Assembly (NCBI RefSeq): GCF_000379605.1
Contig: NZ_KB902578.1
Coordinates: forward strand, 30,624-94,623
Direction of reading: 5' to 3'
DNA length: 64,000 bases
DNA from: Rhizobium giardinii bv. giardinii H152
GTDB taxonomy: Bacteria > Pseudomonadota > Alphaproteobacteria > Rhizobiales > Rhizobiaceae
Shown here: positions 26,244 through 34,909 of the stretch, one piece after another
Layout of the letters: every line of letters starts with the position of its first letter
How positions within the stretch are numbered: position 1 is the stretch's first letter
The notes under the pieces: generated by a model
Seen by the model: the letters and a program-made list of their open reading frames with translations, nothing else
Told to the model about the DNA's origin: nothing
Databases searched by the model: none
Program-made: the position numbers and the translations under genes

Positions 26244-26672
26244 CTAGCTGGAGACAATCGTCGAAAATTCGGCATTGCCGCGGATCGTGTTGCTGACCGT
26301 GCAGATTTCCTCTTCCGCCGCCCGTGCGATGGCGTTGCGCGTCTCGTCGTCAATGTCGCCCTTGATCGTGAGGAGGATTCGGAATGTCTGAACCCGCGAA
26401 AGGCCTTCCGGCGCCTTCTCGCCGGACACCTCGGCGCTGATTTCCGTCACTCTGTCGAGGACTCCCATCCGGCTTGCCGCGATGCGGGCACTCATCGCCA
26501 GACAGGCGGAGAGCGAAGCGTAAAGCAGGTCGAGCGGATTGAAGCCTGGCTGCGACGGGCCGGTGACGATGCCGAGTTCGCCCCCGGTTGCTGACGTAAT
26601 GTGCGGAAATCCAGTGCGGCCCAGAACCGCCGTTGCACCGGTCGGTCGGGATCGTGTCTTCAATTCCGTCAT
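26244..26672 (-). CDS. OsmC family peroxiredoxin-like protein
   Basis: A 142-residue OsmC/Ohr-superfamily protein. The two redox cysteines are present, Cys57 in LSACLAMSAR and Cys124 in EEEICTVSNT, which reduce hydroperoxides in characterised members. The start is set at ATG 26672, where AAGGACAGG lies just upstream; a GTG five codons earlier is less likely. It is a single gene on the minus strand, 74 bases before rkpK. Whether it is organic-peroxide specific cannot be told. Confidence 0.85.
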   Translation of the reverse strand: MTELKTRSRPTGATAVLGRTGFPHITSATGGELGIVTGPSQPGFNPLDLLYASLSACLAMSARIAASRMGVLDRVTEISAEVSGEKAPEGLSRVQTFRILLTIKGDIDDETRNAIARAAEEEICTVSNTIRGNAEFSTIVSS

Positions 26673-26914
26673 GTCCTGTCCTTTCACGTGATCGAGGGGC
26701 CGTGGCCGGCCTTGGCATCGAGTGCCGCTGTCGCGAGCATCCGGCGCGCAGCCGGCCCATGACCGTTTGCAATCGCCTCACGCCAGCGACCGGCCTTCCG
26801 ACCCTGCGGCCTACGATGGCCAGGAGGTCACGAGTGGATCAATAGAATTCCAGCTGATTGGCCGGCGACAAAGCGCACCTTAGGGGATGGAAAATTACAA
26901 ACGAAGGAAAGATT

Positions 26915-26990
<76 letters not shown>

Positions 26991-27056
26991 ATTTTGGGTC
27001 CGGCGATGCCGGTTCCGGGAAGTCCGTCCGGACAGTTCGTCCGGTCGGGTGGCGGC

Positions 27057-27085
27057 TTCATACTTCTGCTTTCTGCAGATGGCAA
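27057..27085 (-). promoter_or_regulatory. Probable promoter of tRNA-Ala
   Basis: On the minus strand TTGCCA, a 17-base spacer and TATGAA lie about 66 bases upstream of the mature tRNA 5' end, a normal leader length for a single tRNA gene. Confidence 0.45.
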
Positions 27086-27192
27086 GCCGAAAAAGACAAC
27101 CGGGCAAGTTTTTTCCGCTGAACCCGGAAAATGCGTCCGCATGGCCTGTTGAAAACACCGCGCGAACGCCATTTGCGTGTATTATGAGAGGT

Positions 27193-27582
27193 TTAGACCT
27201 CGTCGTCGTCGTCCGAGACGCCGATCAGGTCGGACAGGCCGTCTTCGTCTTCGTCGTCCTGCTCGAGGAAGGTGTCGTCGTCGTCACCTTCGATCTCGAC
27301 ATCATCGTCGCCGAGATCCGGCAGATCGTCGCCGCCGGCTGCTTCGCCGTCGGCATCCTCGAGCGACACGAGCTCGACTTCGGTGTTCTCGGTATCGACT
27401 TCCTGGATCTCGTCCTCCTCGGCAGCCTTTTCCAGCACCTTGGCGACGGAGGTTTCCTCGAAGAAGGAGAGGGGATAGGATTTGCCGGTGTAGGGAGAAA
27501 CGATCGGATCCTTGTTCAGGTCGTAGAACTTACGGCCTGTTTCCGGATCGATGCGCTTTGTTCCAAGTTCCGCTTTTGCCAC
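27193..27582 (-). CDS. FYDLN-acid family protein (TIGR02300)
   Basis: A 129-residue alphaproteobacterial protein. Its conserved N-terminus contains GRKFYDLNKDPIVSPYTG and is followed by a strongly acidic, aspartate-rich tail (DDLPDLGDDDVEIEGDDDD). I place the start at GTG 27582, giving the family N-terminus M-A-K-A-E-L-G-T-K-R, with AAGAGG upstream; the frame is open 12 codons further. The function is unknown. In rhizobia this gene is typically next to aroA-cmk-rpsA, but aroA is missing here. Confidence 0.88.
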   Translation of the reverse strand: MAKAELGTKRIDPETGRKFYDLNKDPIVSPYTGKSYPLSFFEETSVAKVLEKAAEEDEIQEVDTENTEVELVSLEDADGEAAGGDDLPDLGDDDVEIEGDDDDTFLEQDDEDEDGLSDLIGVSDDDDEV

Positions 27583-27887
27583 AGTCAAAGCCTCTTGAAT
27601 GGCCGGGGTTACCGGCATTTGCCGGAATACCGGCGTTGAACGTGAAATGAATTAGCCGGTCCCCATAATCGTCTTGGCATGATCTGTCAAAGCCTAACTT
27701 TCCGGATGTTGCGGAGCCGATGCCCGACCGGGGCAAAACGCCATGGTGTCTGCATAAACGCCCGAAACAAGGCTGCCGTTTCCAATGGCACGGGAACATC
27801 GAGGGGAACTCGCGCCCGCGCTTGGCATTCTCCTCGGCTTTCCGCTAACAAGGCGCACGACGACAACCGCATTGCAAGGACGTTTTC
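27583..27887. other. FYDLN-cmk divergent gap where aroA would be expected
   Basis: A 305-base region between the divergent FYDLN gene and cmk. No frame resembles 5-enolpyruvylshikimate-3-phosphate synthase or a remnant of it. It presumably carries promoters for both genes, but I see no strong -35/-10 pair. Confidence 0.5.
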
Positions 27888-28514
27888 ATGATCATCGCCA
27901 TCGACGGACCGGCTGCCGCCGGCAAGGGAACGCTGTCGCGCCGGATTGCCGAGGACTATGGCTTTCACCATCTCGATACCGGACTGACCTATCGCGCCAC
28001 GGCCAAGGCCCTCATCGATGCGGGCCTGCCGCTCGACGACGAACTGCTGGCTGAGGAGATGGCGCGCCAGATCGAGCTTGCCGGGCTGGATCGTGCCGTC
28101 CTCTCGGCCCATTCGATCGGCGAGGCGGCGTCGAAGATCGCGGTGATGCCGCTCGTGCGCCAGGCGCTGGTCGAGGCGCAGCGTGCCTTCTCGAAGCGCG
28201 CGCCGGGCGCGGTGCTCGACGGCCGCGACATCGGCACGGTTGTCTGCCCGGATGCGCAGGTGAAGCTCTATGTCACGGCGTCCCCTGAAGTCAGGGCGCG
28301 CCGCCGCTTCGACGAGATCGTGGCGAACGGCATTCCGGCCGATTATCTGGAGATCCTGGCCGATATCGTCAAGCGTGACGAGCGCGACATGGGCCGCGCC
28401 GACAGCCCGCTTCGACCGGCCGAAGACGCGCACTTGCTAGATACGTCTGAAATGAGTATAGAGGCCGCATTCTTGGCGGCGAAGAGCATCATCGATGCCG
28501 CATTGAAGAAATAG
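27888..28514 (+). CDS. cmk: Cytidylate kinase
   Basis: Phosphorylates CMP and dCMP with ATP in pyrimidine nucleotide supply. It has 208 residues. The P-loop is GPAAAGKGT at residues 7-15, the CMP-binding segment is [10 protein letters not shown] and [13 protein letters not shown] is the family signature. It lies 118 bases upstream of rpsA on the same strand, a conserved pairing. The usual upstream partner aroA is absent. Confidence 0.95.
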   Translation: MIIAIDGPAAAGKGTLSRRIAEDYGFHHLDTGLTYRATAKALIDAGLPLDDELLAEEMARQIELAGLDRAVLSAHSIGEAASKIAVMPLVRQALVEAQRAFSKRAPGAVLDGRDIGTVVCPDAQVKLYVTASPEVRARRRFDEIVANGIPADYLEILADIVKRDERDMGRADSPLRPAEDAHLLDTSEMSIEAAFLAAKSIIDAALKK

Positions 28515-28632
28515 TCCGAGACACCATCCCCGCGCCGGATTTGCTCCTCATCTGAATGGAGCGGATGGTTTTCGGACATGTCAACGCTAACCCCCGGCGC
28601 CTGTGCCTCACCAAGGCACATCAGGAGTATTC

Positions 28633-30336
28633 ATGTCCCAAGCTAACCCCACCCGCGACGATTTTGCCGCGCTGCTGCAGGAATCCTTTGCCACGCAGGA
28701 TCTTGCCGAAGGCTACGTCACCAAGGGTATTGTCACGGCCATCGAGAAGGACGTCGCGATCGTCGACGTCGGTCTGAAGGTCGAAGGCCGCATCGCACTC
28801 AAGGAATTCGGCGCCAAGGCCAAGGACGGCACGCTGAAGGTCGGCGATGAAGTCGAAGTTTACGTCGAGCGCATCGAAAACGCGCTGGGCGAAGCTGTTC
28901 TGTCGCGCGAGAAGGCTCGCCGCGAAGAAAGCTGGGTCCGCCTCGAAGTCAAGTTCGAAGCCGGCGAACGCGTCGAAGGCGTCATCTTCAACCAGGTCAA
29001 GGGTGGTTTCACCGTCGATCTGGATGGTGCCGTTGCCTTCCTGCCGCGCTCCCAGGTCGACATCCGTCCGATCCGCGACGTCACGCCGCTGATGCACAAC
29101 CCGCAGCCCTTCGAAATCCTCAAGATGGACAAGCGCCGCGGCAACATCGTCGTATCGCGCCGCACGGTTCTTGAAGAATCGCGCGCCGAGCAGCGTTCGG
29201 AAATCGTCCAGAACCTCGAAGAAGGCCAGGTTGTCGACGGCGTCGTCAAGAACATCACCGATTACGGTGCGTTCGTTGACCTCGGCGGCATCGACGGCCT
29301 GCTGCACGTCACCGACATGGCATGGCGCCGCGTCAACCATCCGTCGGAAATCCTGAACATCGGCCAGCAGGTCAAGGTTCAGATCATCCGCATCAACCAG
29401 GAAACCCACCGCATCTCGCTCGGCATGAAGCAGCTCGAGTCGGATCCGTGGGATGGCATCGGTGCCAAGTACCCGGTCGGCAAGAAGATCTCCGGTACCG
29501 TCACCAACATCACCGACTACGGTGCATTCGTAGAGCTGGAGCCGGGCATCGAAGGCCTGATCCACATCTCCGAAATGTCCTGGACCAAGAAGAACGTACA
29601 TCCCGGCAAGATCCTGTCCACGACGCAGGAAGTCGACGTTGTCGTTCTCGAAGTCGACCCGACCAAGCGCCGCATCTCGCTCGGCCTCAAGCAGACGCTC
29701 GAGAACCCGTGGCAGGCCTTCGCGCACAGCCATCCGGCTGGCACCGAAGTTGAAGGCGAAGTCAAGAACAAGACCGAATTCGGCCTGTTCATCGGTCTCG
29801 ACGGCGACGTCGACGGCATGGTGCACCTGTCCGACCTCGACTGGAACCGTCCGGGCGAGCAGGTCATCGAGGAATACAACAAGGGCGACGTCGTCAAGGC
29901 TGTCGTTCTCGATGTGGACGTCGAAAAGGAGCGCATCTCGCTCGGCATCAAGCAGCTCGGCAAGGATGCGGTCGGCGACGCCGCTGCTTCCGGCGATCTG
30001 CGCAAGAACGCCGTCGTCTCGTGCGAAGTCATCGCCATCAACGACGGTGGCATCGAAGTGAAGCTCGTCAACCACGAAGACCTCACCTCGTTCATCCGCC
30101 GTGCCGATCTGTCGCGTGACCGCGACGAGCAGCGTCCGGAGCGTTTCTCCGTTGGTCAGGTTGTCGACGCCCGCGTCACCAACTTCTCCAAGAAGGATCG
30201 CAAGGTCATGCTGTCGATCAAGGCGCTTGAAATCGCTGAAGAGAAGGAAGCCGTCGCACAGTTCGGTTCGTCCGACTCCGGCGCTTCGCTCGGCGACATC
30301 CTCGGTGCGGCTCTGAAGAACCGCTCGGGCGAATAA
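28633..30336 (+). CDS. rpsA: 30S ribosomal protein S1
   Basis: mRNA-binding ribosomal protein of 567 residues with six S1 repeats. The first two are ribosome-binding type, and repeats 3-6 show the repeated core (ITDYGAFVDLGGIDGLLHVTD, then similar blocks roughly every 85-90 residues). GGAG lies six bases before ATG 28633. It is essential for translation initiation on structured or weak-SD mRNAs. A strong terminator follows. Confidence 0.97.
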   Translation: MSQANPTRDDFAALLQESFATQDLAEGYVTKGIVTAIEKDVAIVDVGLKVEGRIALKEFGAKAKDGTLKVGDEVEVYVERIENALGEAVLSREKARREESWVRLEVKFEAGERVEGVIFNQVKGGFTVDLDGAVAFLPRSQVDIRPIRDVTPLMHNPQPFEILKMDKRRGNIVVSRRTVLEESRAEQRSEIVQNLEEGQVVDGVVKNITDYGAFVDLGGIDGLLHVTDMAWRRVNHPSEILNIGQQVKVQIIRINQETHRISLGMKQLESDPWDGIGAKYPVGKKISGTVTNITDYGAFVELEPGIEGLIHISEMSWTKKNVHPGKILSTTQEVDVVVLEVDPTKRRISLGLKQTLENPWQAFAHSHPAGTEVEGEVKNKTEFGLFIGLDGDVDGMVHLSDLDWNRPGEQVIEEYNKGDVVKAVVLDVDVEKERISLGIKQLGKDAVGDAAASGDLRKNAVVSCEVIAINDGGIEVKLVNHEDLTSFIRRADLSRDRDEQRPERFSVGQVVDARVTNFSKKDRKVMLSIKALEIAEEKEAVAQFGSSDSGASLGDILGAALKNRSGE

Positions 30337-30358
30337 GCCTTAGGCGTTACGTATAAAG

Positions 30359-30392
30359 AAGCCCGCGGGAAGCGATTTCCGCGGGCTTTTTC
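30359..30392 (+). terminator. Rho-independent terminator after rpsA
   Basis: GCCCGCGG and CCGCGGGC form a stem with flanking A-T pairs, followed by TTTTTC. It may also stop the convergent gene that ends at 30425. Confidence 0.85.
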
Positions 30393-30424
30393 GTGTCCTT
30401 GCCCTGCGGCGCCGGCTGCTTCGG

Positions 30425-32299
30425 CTAGCCCAGACCGCCCATGCGCTGGTAGAGATCGTAGGCATCGGCGGTTTCCGTCTCGTCCTCGTCGCCGGCGGCC
30501 TCCTCGTCTTCGGGCCCCTCGTCTTCGGGCGCCTGGTCGTCGCTTTCTCCGCGCTCGTCCCGCTGTTCGTCATCGGCGAGGGATGGCCGCTCCTCTGCCG
30601 CCTCGAGGCTCCGCGTCTCGGCGGTCTTTGCCGGCAGATAGGGAATCATGGCGAAGGGGATGGCGTCTCGCGCAATGGCCGTTTCCGGCTGTCGGGGCAT
30701 CTGGGCCTCCTGCGCGCCTTCATGGGGGCCGGATGCATGGGCCGGACGGCGCGCCGCCTTCTCCTCCGCCGCATCGAGCAGCGCACTCCAGGTGTCGGCT
30801 TCAAGTCCGGGCGGTTCGGGCTGCTCGGCCAAGCCACCGGTGGTCGGCGCGGTAGCCGGCGGCAATTCTACATCGTCCTGTGTCTGAAGCTCTGCGAACA
30901 GCGCCTCGGCACCCATATCGGCCGTCTCGCTTGCCAGCGTGGTAAAAAGCGTGTCCGGCGGCGTGCCTGCCGATCCTTCCGGCGACCACAGGCTGGCATC
31001 GACCAGCGTCTTCAGTGTCTCGACCAGCGTCTTTTCCGACTGCGATGTCTCGAATTCGAATTCCGAGGATTGCCCCTCGGCTGCGGGCGCAAAGGATCGT
31101 GGCGCCGGTTCTGCATGCAGCTCCCATTCACCGAGGTCGTGGCCTTTGAAACCCTCGACCTCGCCGCGATGCGGCAGCATGTCGCCGGGTCCGGCGGTTT
31201 CCGCCCGGACCTCCGGTTCAGCGACGGTCGCAGGCAGGGGATCGGCTGCCGCCGAAGCGGTCTGCCGTGGAACGGAACCGGCTTCGGAAGACCCGGAGTT
31301 CTCGCCTGCTGCCGGTTCCGCCGCGGTCTCCCGCTCGCCCTCTGCAGCGTAGGATCCAGCCTGGGTCGGCTCTTCCGGTATTTCGATCGGACCTGTTTGC
31401 TGCGAAAGATCAAATCCCAGTTCCTGCTCCAGATCGGCCTTTGTCTGGCTATCGATGTCGCCCGTGGCAATGGCAGCCACCAGCGACAGCGCTTCCGGAT
31501 CCGCGGCGAGAAAGGCAGCGGCAGCCCGGAGCAAGGGGATCGTCTCGGAATTTGCCTTGGCCTGGGGCTGTGTGCCTGCGGAAGTTGGATCCTTGCGCCG
31601 TGTTGGCGATTTCGCCGCTTGTTCCTCGCTCTCACTTGTCTCCGCCCCAACGGCCGGTACCGCGGCCTCGTCTTCGTCGCCGAAGGCTTTCTTCAGGGCT
31701 GCCTGCAGCAGGCCTGGATCGACACCTGCCGCCGGTGCGGCAAACTGCGGCTGCATCACCGGCAGCGCTGTCGGGCGACTTTGCACGGTCTCCTGCGGCA
31801 CGGTCCCTGTCCCCGCCGGCCTGCCCCCTGGCTGGCTCGTTGCCGACCGCGCTGCCGGTGTGAAAAATTCCTGCAGCAGACGCGGCGCGTCGATGATCGA
31901 AGGGCCCTTCAGGGCTTCCGCGAGGATCCGGATCGATATGGCGAGATTGCGCTGCCCGAGCTGCTTTTCCAGCGCCAGCCGCGCGGCCGGCGGCAGCGTA
32001 TCGAGAAAAACCGCCAGCCGCCTGGTGAAGTCACGCAGGGTTTCCTGCGGCAGCGGCGGAAAATTCAGGACTTTTGCCAGCGTGTCCAGCAACCGGATCA
32101 ATGCTTCCTTTGGCAGCCGTTCGCTGTCGACAACGTGGCGGTTCAGCGTCTCCACGATCTTGAGGACGGCTTCCGACTGGCTTCCCGAAATCCTCACCGG
32201 TTCGACATGCGTGCGCTCTTTCGGCGTAGCGGTCTCCACCACGGCGGCTGCCGGCGTGGATGCGGCGGATGTCTTGACTGTGAGAATGGGCGTCAGCAT
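30425..32299 (-). CDS. Large acidic low-complexity hypothetical protein
   Basis: A 624-residue protein. The N-terminal 130 residues are helical and ordered-looking (about 40-125, with RLLDTLAKVLNFPP and FTRRLAVFLDTLPPAARL). The rest is proline/alanine/glutamate-rich, probably disordered, and ends in a very acidic block before DLYQRMGGLG. No signal peptide or membrane helix. ATG 32299 is preceded by ACGGAG; the longer open frame upstream is unlikely. The layout (short conserved N-domain, long disordered middle) resembles FliK-like or scaffold proteins, but no family is recognised. It is convergent with rpsA. Confidence 0.7.
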   Translation of the reverse strand: MLTPILTVKTSAASTPAAAVVETATPKERTHVEPVRISGSQSEAVLKIVETLNRHVVDSERLPKEALIRLLDTLAKVLNFPPLPQETLRDFTRRLAVFLDTLPPAARLALEKQLGQRNLAISIRILAEALKGPSIIDAPRLLQEFFTPAARSATSQPGGRPAGTGTVPQETVQSRPTALPVMQPQFAAPAAGVDPGLLQAALKKAFGDEDEAAVPAVGAETSESEEQAAKSPTRRKDPTSAGTQPQAKANSETIPLLRAAAAFLAADPEALSLVAAIATGDIDSQTKADLEQELGFDLSQQTGPIEIPEEPTQAGSYAAEGERETAAEPAAGENSGSSEAGSVPRQTASAAADPLPATVAEPEVRAETAGPGDMLPHRGEVEGFKGHDLGEWELHAEPAPRSFAPAAEGQSSEFEFETSQSEKTLVETLKTLVDASLWSPEGSAGTPPDTLFTTLASETADMGAEALFAELQTQDDVELPPATAPTTGGLAEQPEPPGLEADTWSALLDAAEEKAARRPAHASGPHEGAQEAQMPRQPETAIARDAIPFAMIPYLPAKTAETRSLEAAEERPSLADDEQRDERGESDDQAPEDEGPEDEEAAGDEDETETADAYDLYQRMGGLG

Positions 32300-32671
32300 C
32301 GCAATCTCCGTCAGGTTCGGGTTGAGGTCAAAACCATCGTGTCTGTTGGTGGCACACCGGCCATCGAGCCGGATAAGTCCCAAGCGGGTGGCGAGGGGGA
32401 AGGGCGCTTCATGCGCATGCCCGACGGCTCGTTCACGGCCATACCAGACTGCGGCGGCTGCTGCGGAACCACGAATGGCCGAGCATTTCAGGTTCAATAT
32501 TAGGGCAGAATGATTGACAGAATATTAACCATACTGCGCGGCGCGAGGAGAATTTAGCCGGAGCAGGCGGCTTGCTTTGCTCTTGCTGCGTTTTGTGCGG
32601 TCGCGTACATCTTTGCCGCCGCCCGCCGTCGGTGGGGCTGCGGACTTGGACTTGCTTTCGGGGGGAATGCG
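32300..32671. other. Divergent intergenic region before nadV
   Basis: A 372-base region between the acidic protein and nadV starts. An AT-rich patch at 32505-32535 includes TTGACA at 32513, but a matching -10 at normal spacing is not obvious. The nadV ribosome binding site GGGGGG lies near its end. No gene is seen. Confidence 0.45.
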
Positions 32672-34051
32672 ATGAATCCGGCCAATCTGATCCTCAATAC
32701 CGACAGCTACAAGTTCAGCCATTTCCTGCAATACCCGCCCGGCACAAGCGCCATCTCAGCCTATATCGAAACGCGCGGCCATCAGGATCAGCCCGATGTC
32801 CTGTTCTTCGGCCTGCAAATGTTCTTGAAGGAATATCTCGGCAAGCCGGTGACGCGCGCCGATATCGACGAAGCCGAGGCGATCGTCACGGCCCACGGCC
32901 TGCCGTTCCATCGCGCCGGCTGGACGCGTATCGTCGAACAGTTCGGCGGTTACCTGCCGCTCGAGATCCAGGCCCTGCCGGAAGGGACGCTCGTTCGCCG
33001 CGGCGTGCCGATGGTGCAGGTGGTCAATACCGATCCGCACGCCTTCTGGCTGACCTCCTACATCGAGACCGCGCTGTTGCGCGCTGTCTGGTATCCGTCC
33101 TCCGTCGCCAGCAATGCCCGCAAGGTCAAGCAGATCATCCGCCCGATGCTCGAAAAGACCTGCGACGATCCGGAAGCCGTGTTGCCGTTCCGGCTGCATG
33201 ATTTTGGCGCCCGCGGCGTCGGCGCTTTCGAGCAGGCGGGCATCGGCGGCGCAGCCCACCTCGTCAACTTCATGGGCACCGATACGGTGACCGGCGTGCT
33301 CTATGCCCGGCGGTACTACGGCGCCGAGATGGCCGGTTTCTCCATTCCGGCCTCCGAGCACTCGACCATGACCGCCTGGGGCGTCGAGCGCGAGGCGGAT
33401 GCCTATGCCAACATGATCGACCGCTTCGCCGGTGGTGGCATGTTCGCGGTTGTCTCCGACAGCTACGACATCAACTACGCGGTCTCTGAAATCTGGGGCG
33501 AGCAGCTGCGCGAGAAGGTCAGGGCCAGCGGCGGCACTCTGGTCATCCGGCCCGACAGTGGCGACCCCATCGAAACGCCGGTCCATGTCATCAAGCAACT
33601 GGACTATCATTTTGGTTCGACGCTGAACGCCAAGGGCTACAAGGTCCTCGACAAGTCCGTGCGCGTGATCCAGGGCGACGGTGTTTCCAATGCCGATATC
33701 GGTCAGATCCTCGGGCGGCTGGAAGCCTTCGGCTTCTCGGCTGAAAACATCGCCTTCGGCATGGGCGGCGGGCTGCTGCAGAAGGTCAACCGCGACACCT
33801 ATTCCTTCGCCATGAAGACCAATGCGCGGCTGGACGATGCCGGCAAATGGCACGATGTCTTCAAGCGTCCGGCGACCATGAACGTCAAGGCCTCCAAGGC
33901 CGGCCGCCAGGCGGTGGTTGGCGGTCTGGGCGGTCTGGAAGCGGCGCGCCTCGATGAACTCAAGGAACGCAACCATCTGCAGCCGGTCTGGAAGGATGGC
34001 GAGCTTCTGAGGGACTGGAGCTTTGCGGAAATTCGCGAGCGCGCCAAATAG
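32672..34051 (+). CDS. nadV: Nicotinamide phosphoribosyltransferase
   Basis: Converts nicotinamide and PRPP to nicotinamide mononucleotide for NAD salvage. The 459-residue protein resembles eukaryotic NAMPT rather than PncB. NAMPT-type segments include TDSYKFSHFLQYPPG at the start, RLHDFGARGV, HLVNFMGTDTV, the active-site EHSTMTAWG, VSDSYDI and VIRPDSGDP. ATG 32672 has a GGGGGG box six bases upstream. No NMN adenylyltransferase or NrtR gene is next to it. The small gene 60 bases downstream may be co-transcribed. Confidence 0.93.
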   Translation: MNPANLILNTDSYKFSHFLQYPPGTSAISAYIETRGHQDQPDVLFFGLQMFLKEYLGKPVTRADIDEAEAIVTAHGLPFHRAGWTRIVEQFGGYLPLEIQALPEGTLVRRGVPMVQVVNTDPHAFWLTSYIETALLRAVWYPSSVASNARKVKQIIRPMLEKTCDDPEAVLPFRLHDFGARGVGAFEQAGIGGAAHLVNFMGTDTVTGVLYARRYYGAEMAGFSIPASEHSTMTAWGVEREADAYANMIDRFAGGGMFAVVSDSYDINYAVSEIWGEQLREKVRASGGTLVIRPDSGDPIETPVHVIKQLDYHFGSTLNAKGYKVLDKSVRVIQGDGVSNADIGQILGRLEAFGFSAENIAFGMGGGLLQKVNRDTYSFAMKTNARLDDAGKWHDVFKRPATMNVKASKAGRQAVVGGLGGLEAARLDELKERNHLQPVWKDGELLRDWSFAEIRERAK

Positions 34052-34111
34052 GCGCTTGCAGCATCGGCGTTCTCGTCCCATCCTTGCGCCGATTTATACG
34101 GGAGCCTTGAG

Positions 34112-34444
34112 ATGACGGTCCGTCCGCCCCAATCCCTGTCGCCGTCCTTCACGCGAGATTCCGGCCTCAATCTCCTGGAATACGAGCTGATGTCCGAACG
34201 GGCCGATGCGCTCGGGCGGCACGGCCTGAAGGTGGAAAAGGCGATCGCGGCTCTCAGCGTGCTTGAGGATGCGGCAACGACGCCGGACAGGCGAGAGCAG
34301 TTGCTGAACGATGCTGCCGACGCCGTGTGGGCCTTCTTCATCCAGCGCGAGATCTGCGGTCTGCGCTCGAACCGCGATGCGGTCCAGCGATACGGCATCC
34401 CGAAGGAAGTCATGGCGCGACTCGGGATCATCCGCAAGCTCTGA
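34112..34444 (+). CDS. DUF6665-like small protein
   Basis: A 110-residue soluble protein, mostly helical. The conserved-looking core is [18 protein letters not shown], and the C-terminal portion contains VWAFFIQREICGLRS followed by VMARLGI. From memory this resembles the rhizobial DUF6665 family, whose function is unknown. It is 60 bases after nadV with GGAG-type spacing, so co-transcription is likely. Its stop codon abuts the stop of the broken gene on the other strand. Confidence 0.65.
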   Translation: MTVRPPQSLSPSFTRDSGLNLLEYELMSERADALGRHGLKVEKAIAALSVLEDAATTPDRREQLLNDAADAVWAFFIQREICGLRSNRDAVQRYGIPKEVMARLGIIRKL

Positions 34445-34885
34445 TCAGGCGGCCCCCTCCTTCGCCAGCAGCTCGTAAATACCGTCCTCATCGACCGTGA
34501 CCGCAAGAATGTCCTGCTGGCCACCTCTTCGCGCTGTTCGTCGCTGGCCTGGCCGGCGCGGGCGAGTATGATCGCCTGTTCCTCGTCGCTCGGTGCTTCG
34601 CTTAGATCTTCGGAAATGTCTGCACTATCCTGCCACGCCGATGTCTCCTTCGATTGAACGCTCTCGATCGACGCCTGCGTTTTGGCGATCTCGGCGTCGG
34701 CGGCCAGGACCTGAATGGTCTGGATCGCACTCGCGTCGGCACTCTGATCTGTGCCGGTTGATCGCCTCGATCATTTCCTGCGCAGTGATGCCCAGATCCC
34801 GAAGGCCGCTCTTGGCTTCCACCTCAGCAACGCTGGAGGGCAGACAGGCGCGTGCGCTCGTCAGCGCGGACCCGGCCTTAACCGT
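34445..34885 (-). pseudogene. Frameshifted gene of unknown function
   Basis: A coherent protein can be read on the minus strand only by changing frame twice. The first part (GLRDLGITAQEMIEAINRH) runs until about 34755. The middle, in another frame, covers about 34745-34530 (DASAIQTIQVLAADAEIAK, then EDLSEAPSDEEQAIILARAG), and the last part (QDILAVTVDEDGIYELLAKE) returns to the first frame and stops at 34445. A one-base insertion near 34750 and a one-base deletion near 34525 would explain it. There is no start codon upstream with a clear binding site. Family not recognised. Sequencing error is an alternative. Confidence 0.6.
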
Positions 34886-34909
34886 ACGAAATGCGTGTGG
34901 CGGGCAGCC

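Noticed and set aside
27190-27480. Regular GTCGTC-type triplets that look like a tandem repeat
   Set aside because: They are the aspartate and glutamate codons of the acidic tail of the FYDLN protein read from the other strand, not a separate repeat or array.
28621-30075. 484-codon minus-strand frame opposite rpsA
   Set aside because: Antisense shadow of the S1 repeats; composition is dominated by Asp, Val and Leu and no family is seen.
30722-32503. 593-codon plus-strand frame opposite the acidic protein
   Set aside because: Cys/Arg-rich translation typical of an antisense frame in GC-rich DNA; the minus-strand frame has a good ribosome binding site and an ordered N-terminal domain.
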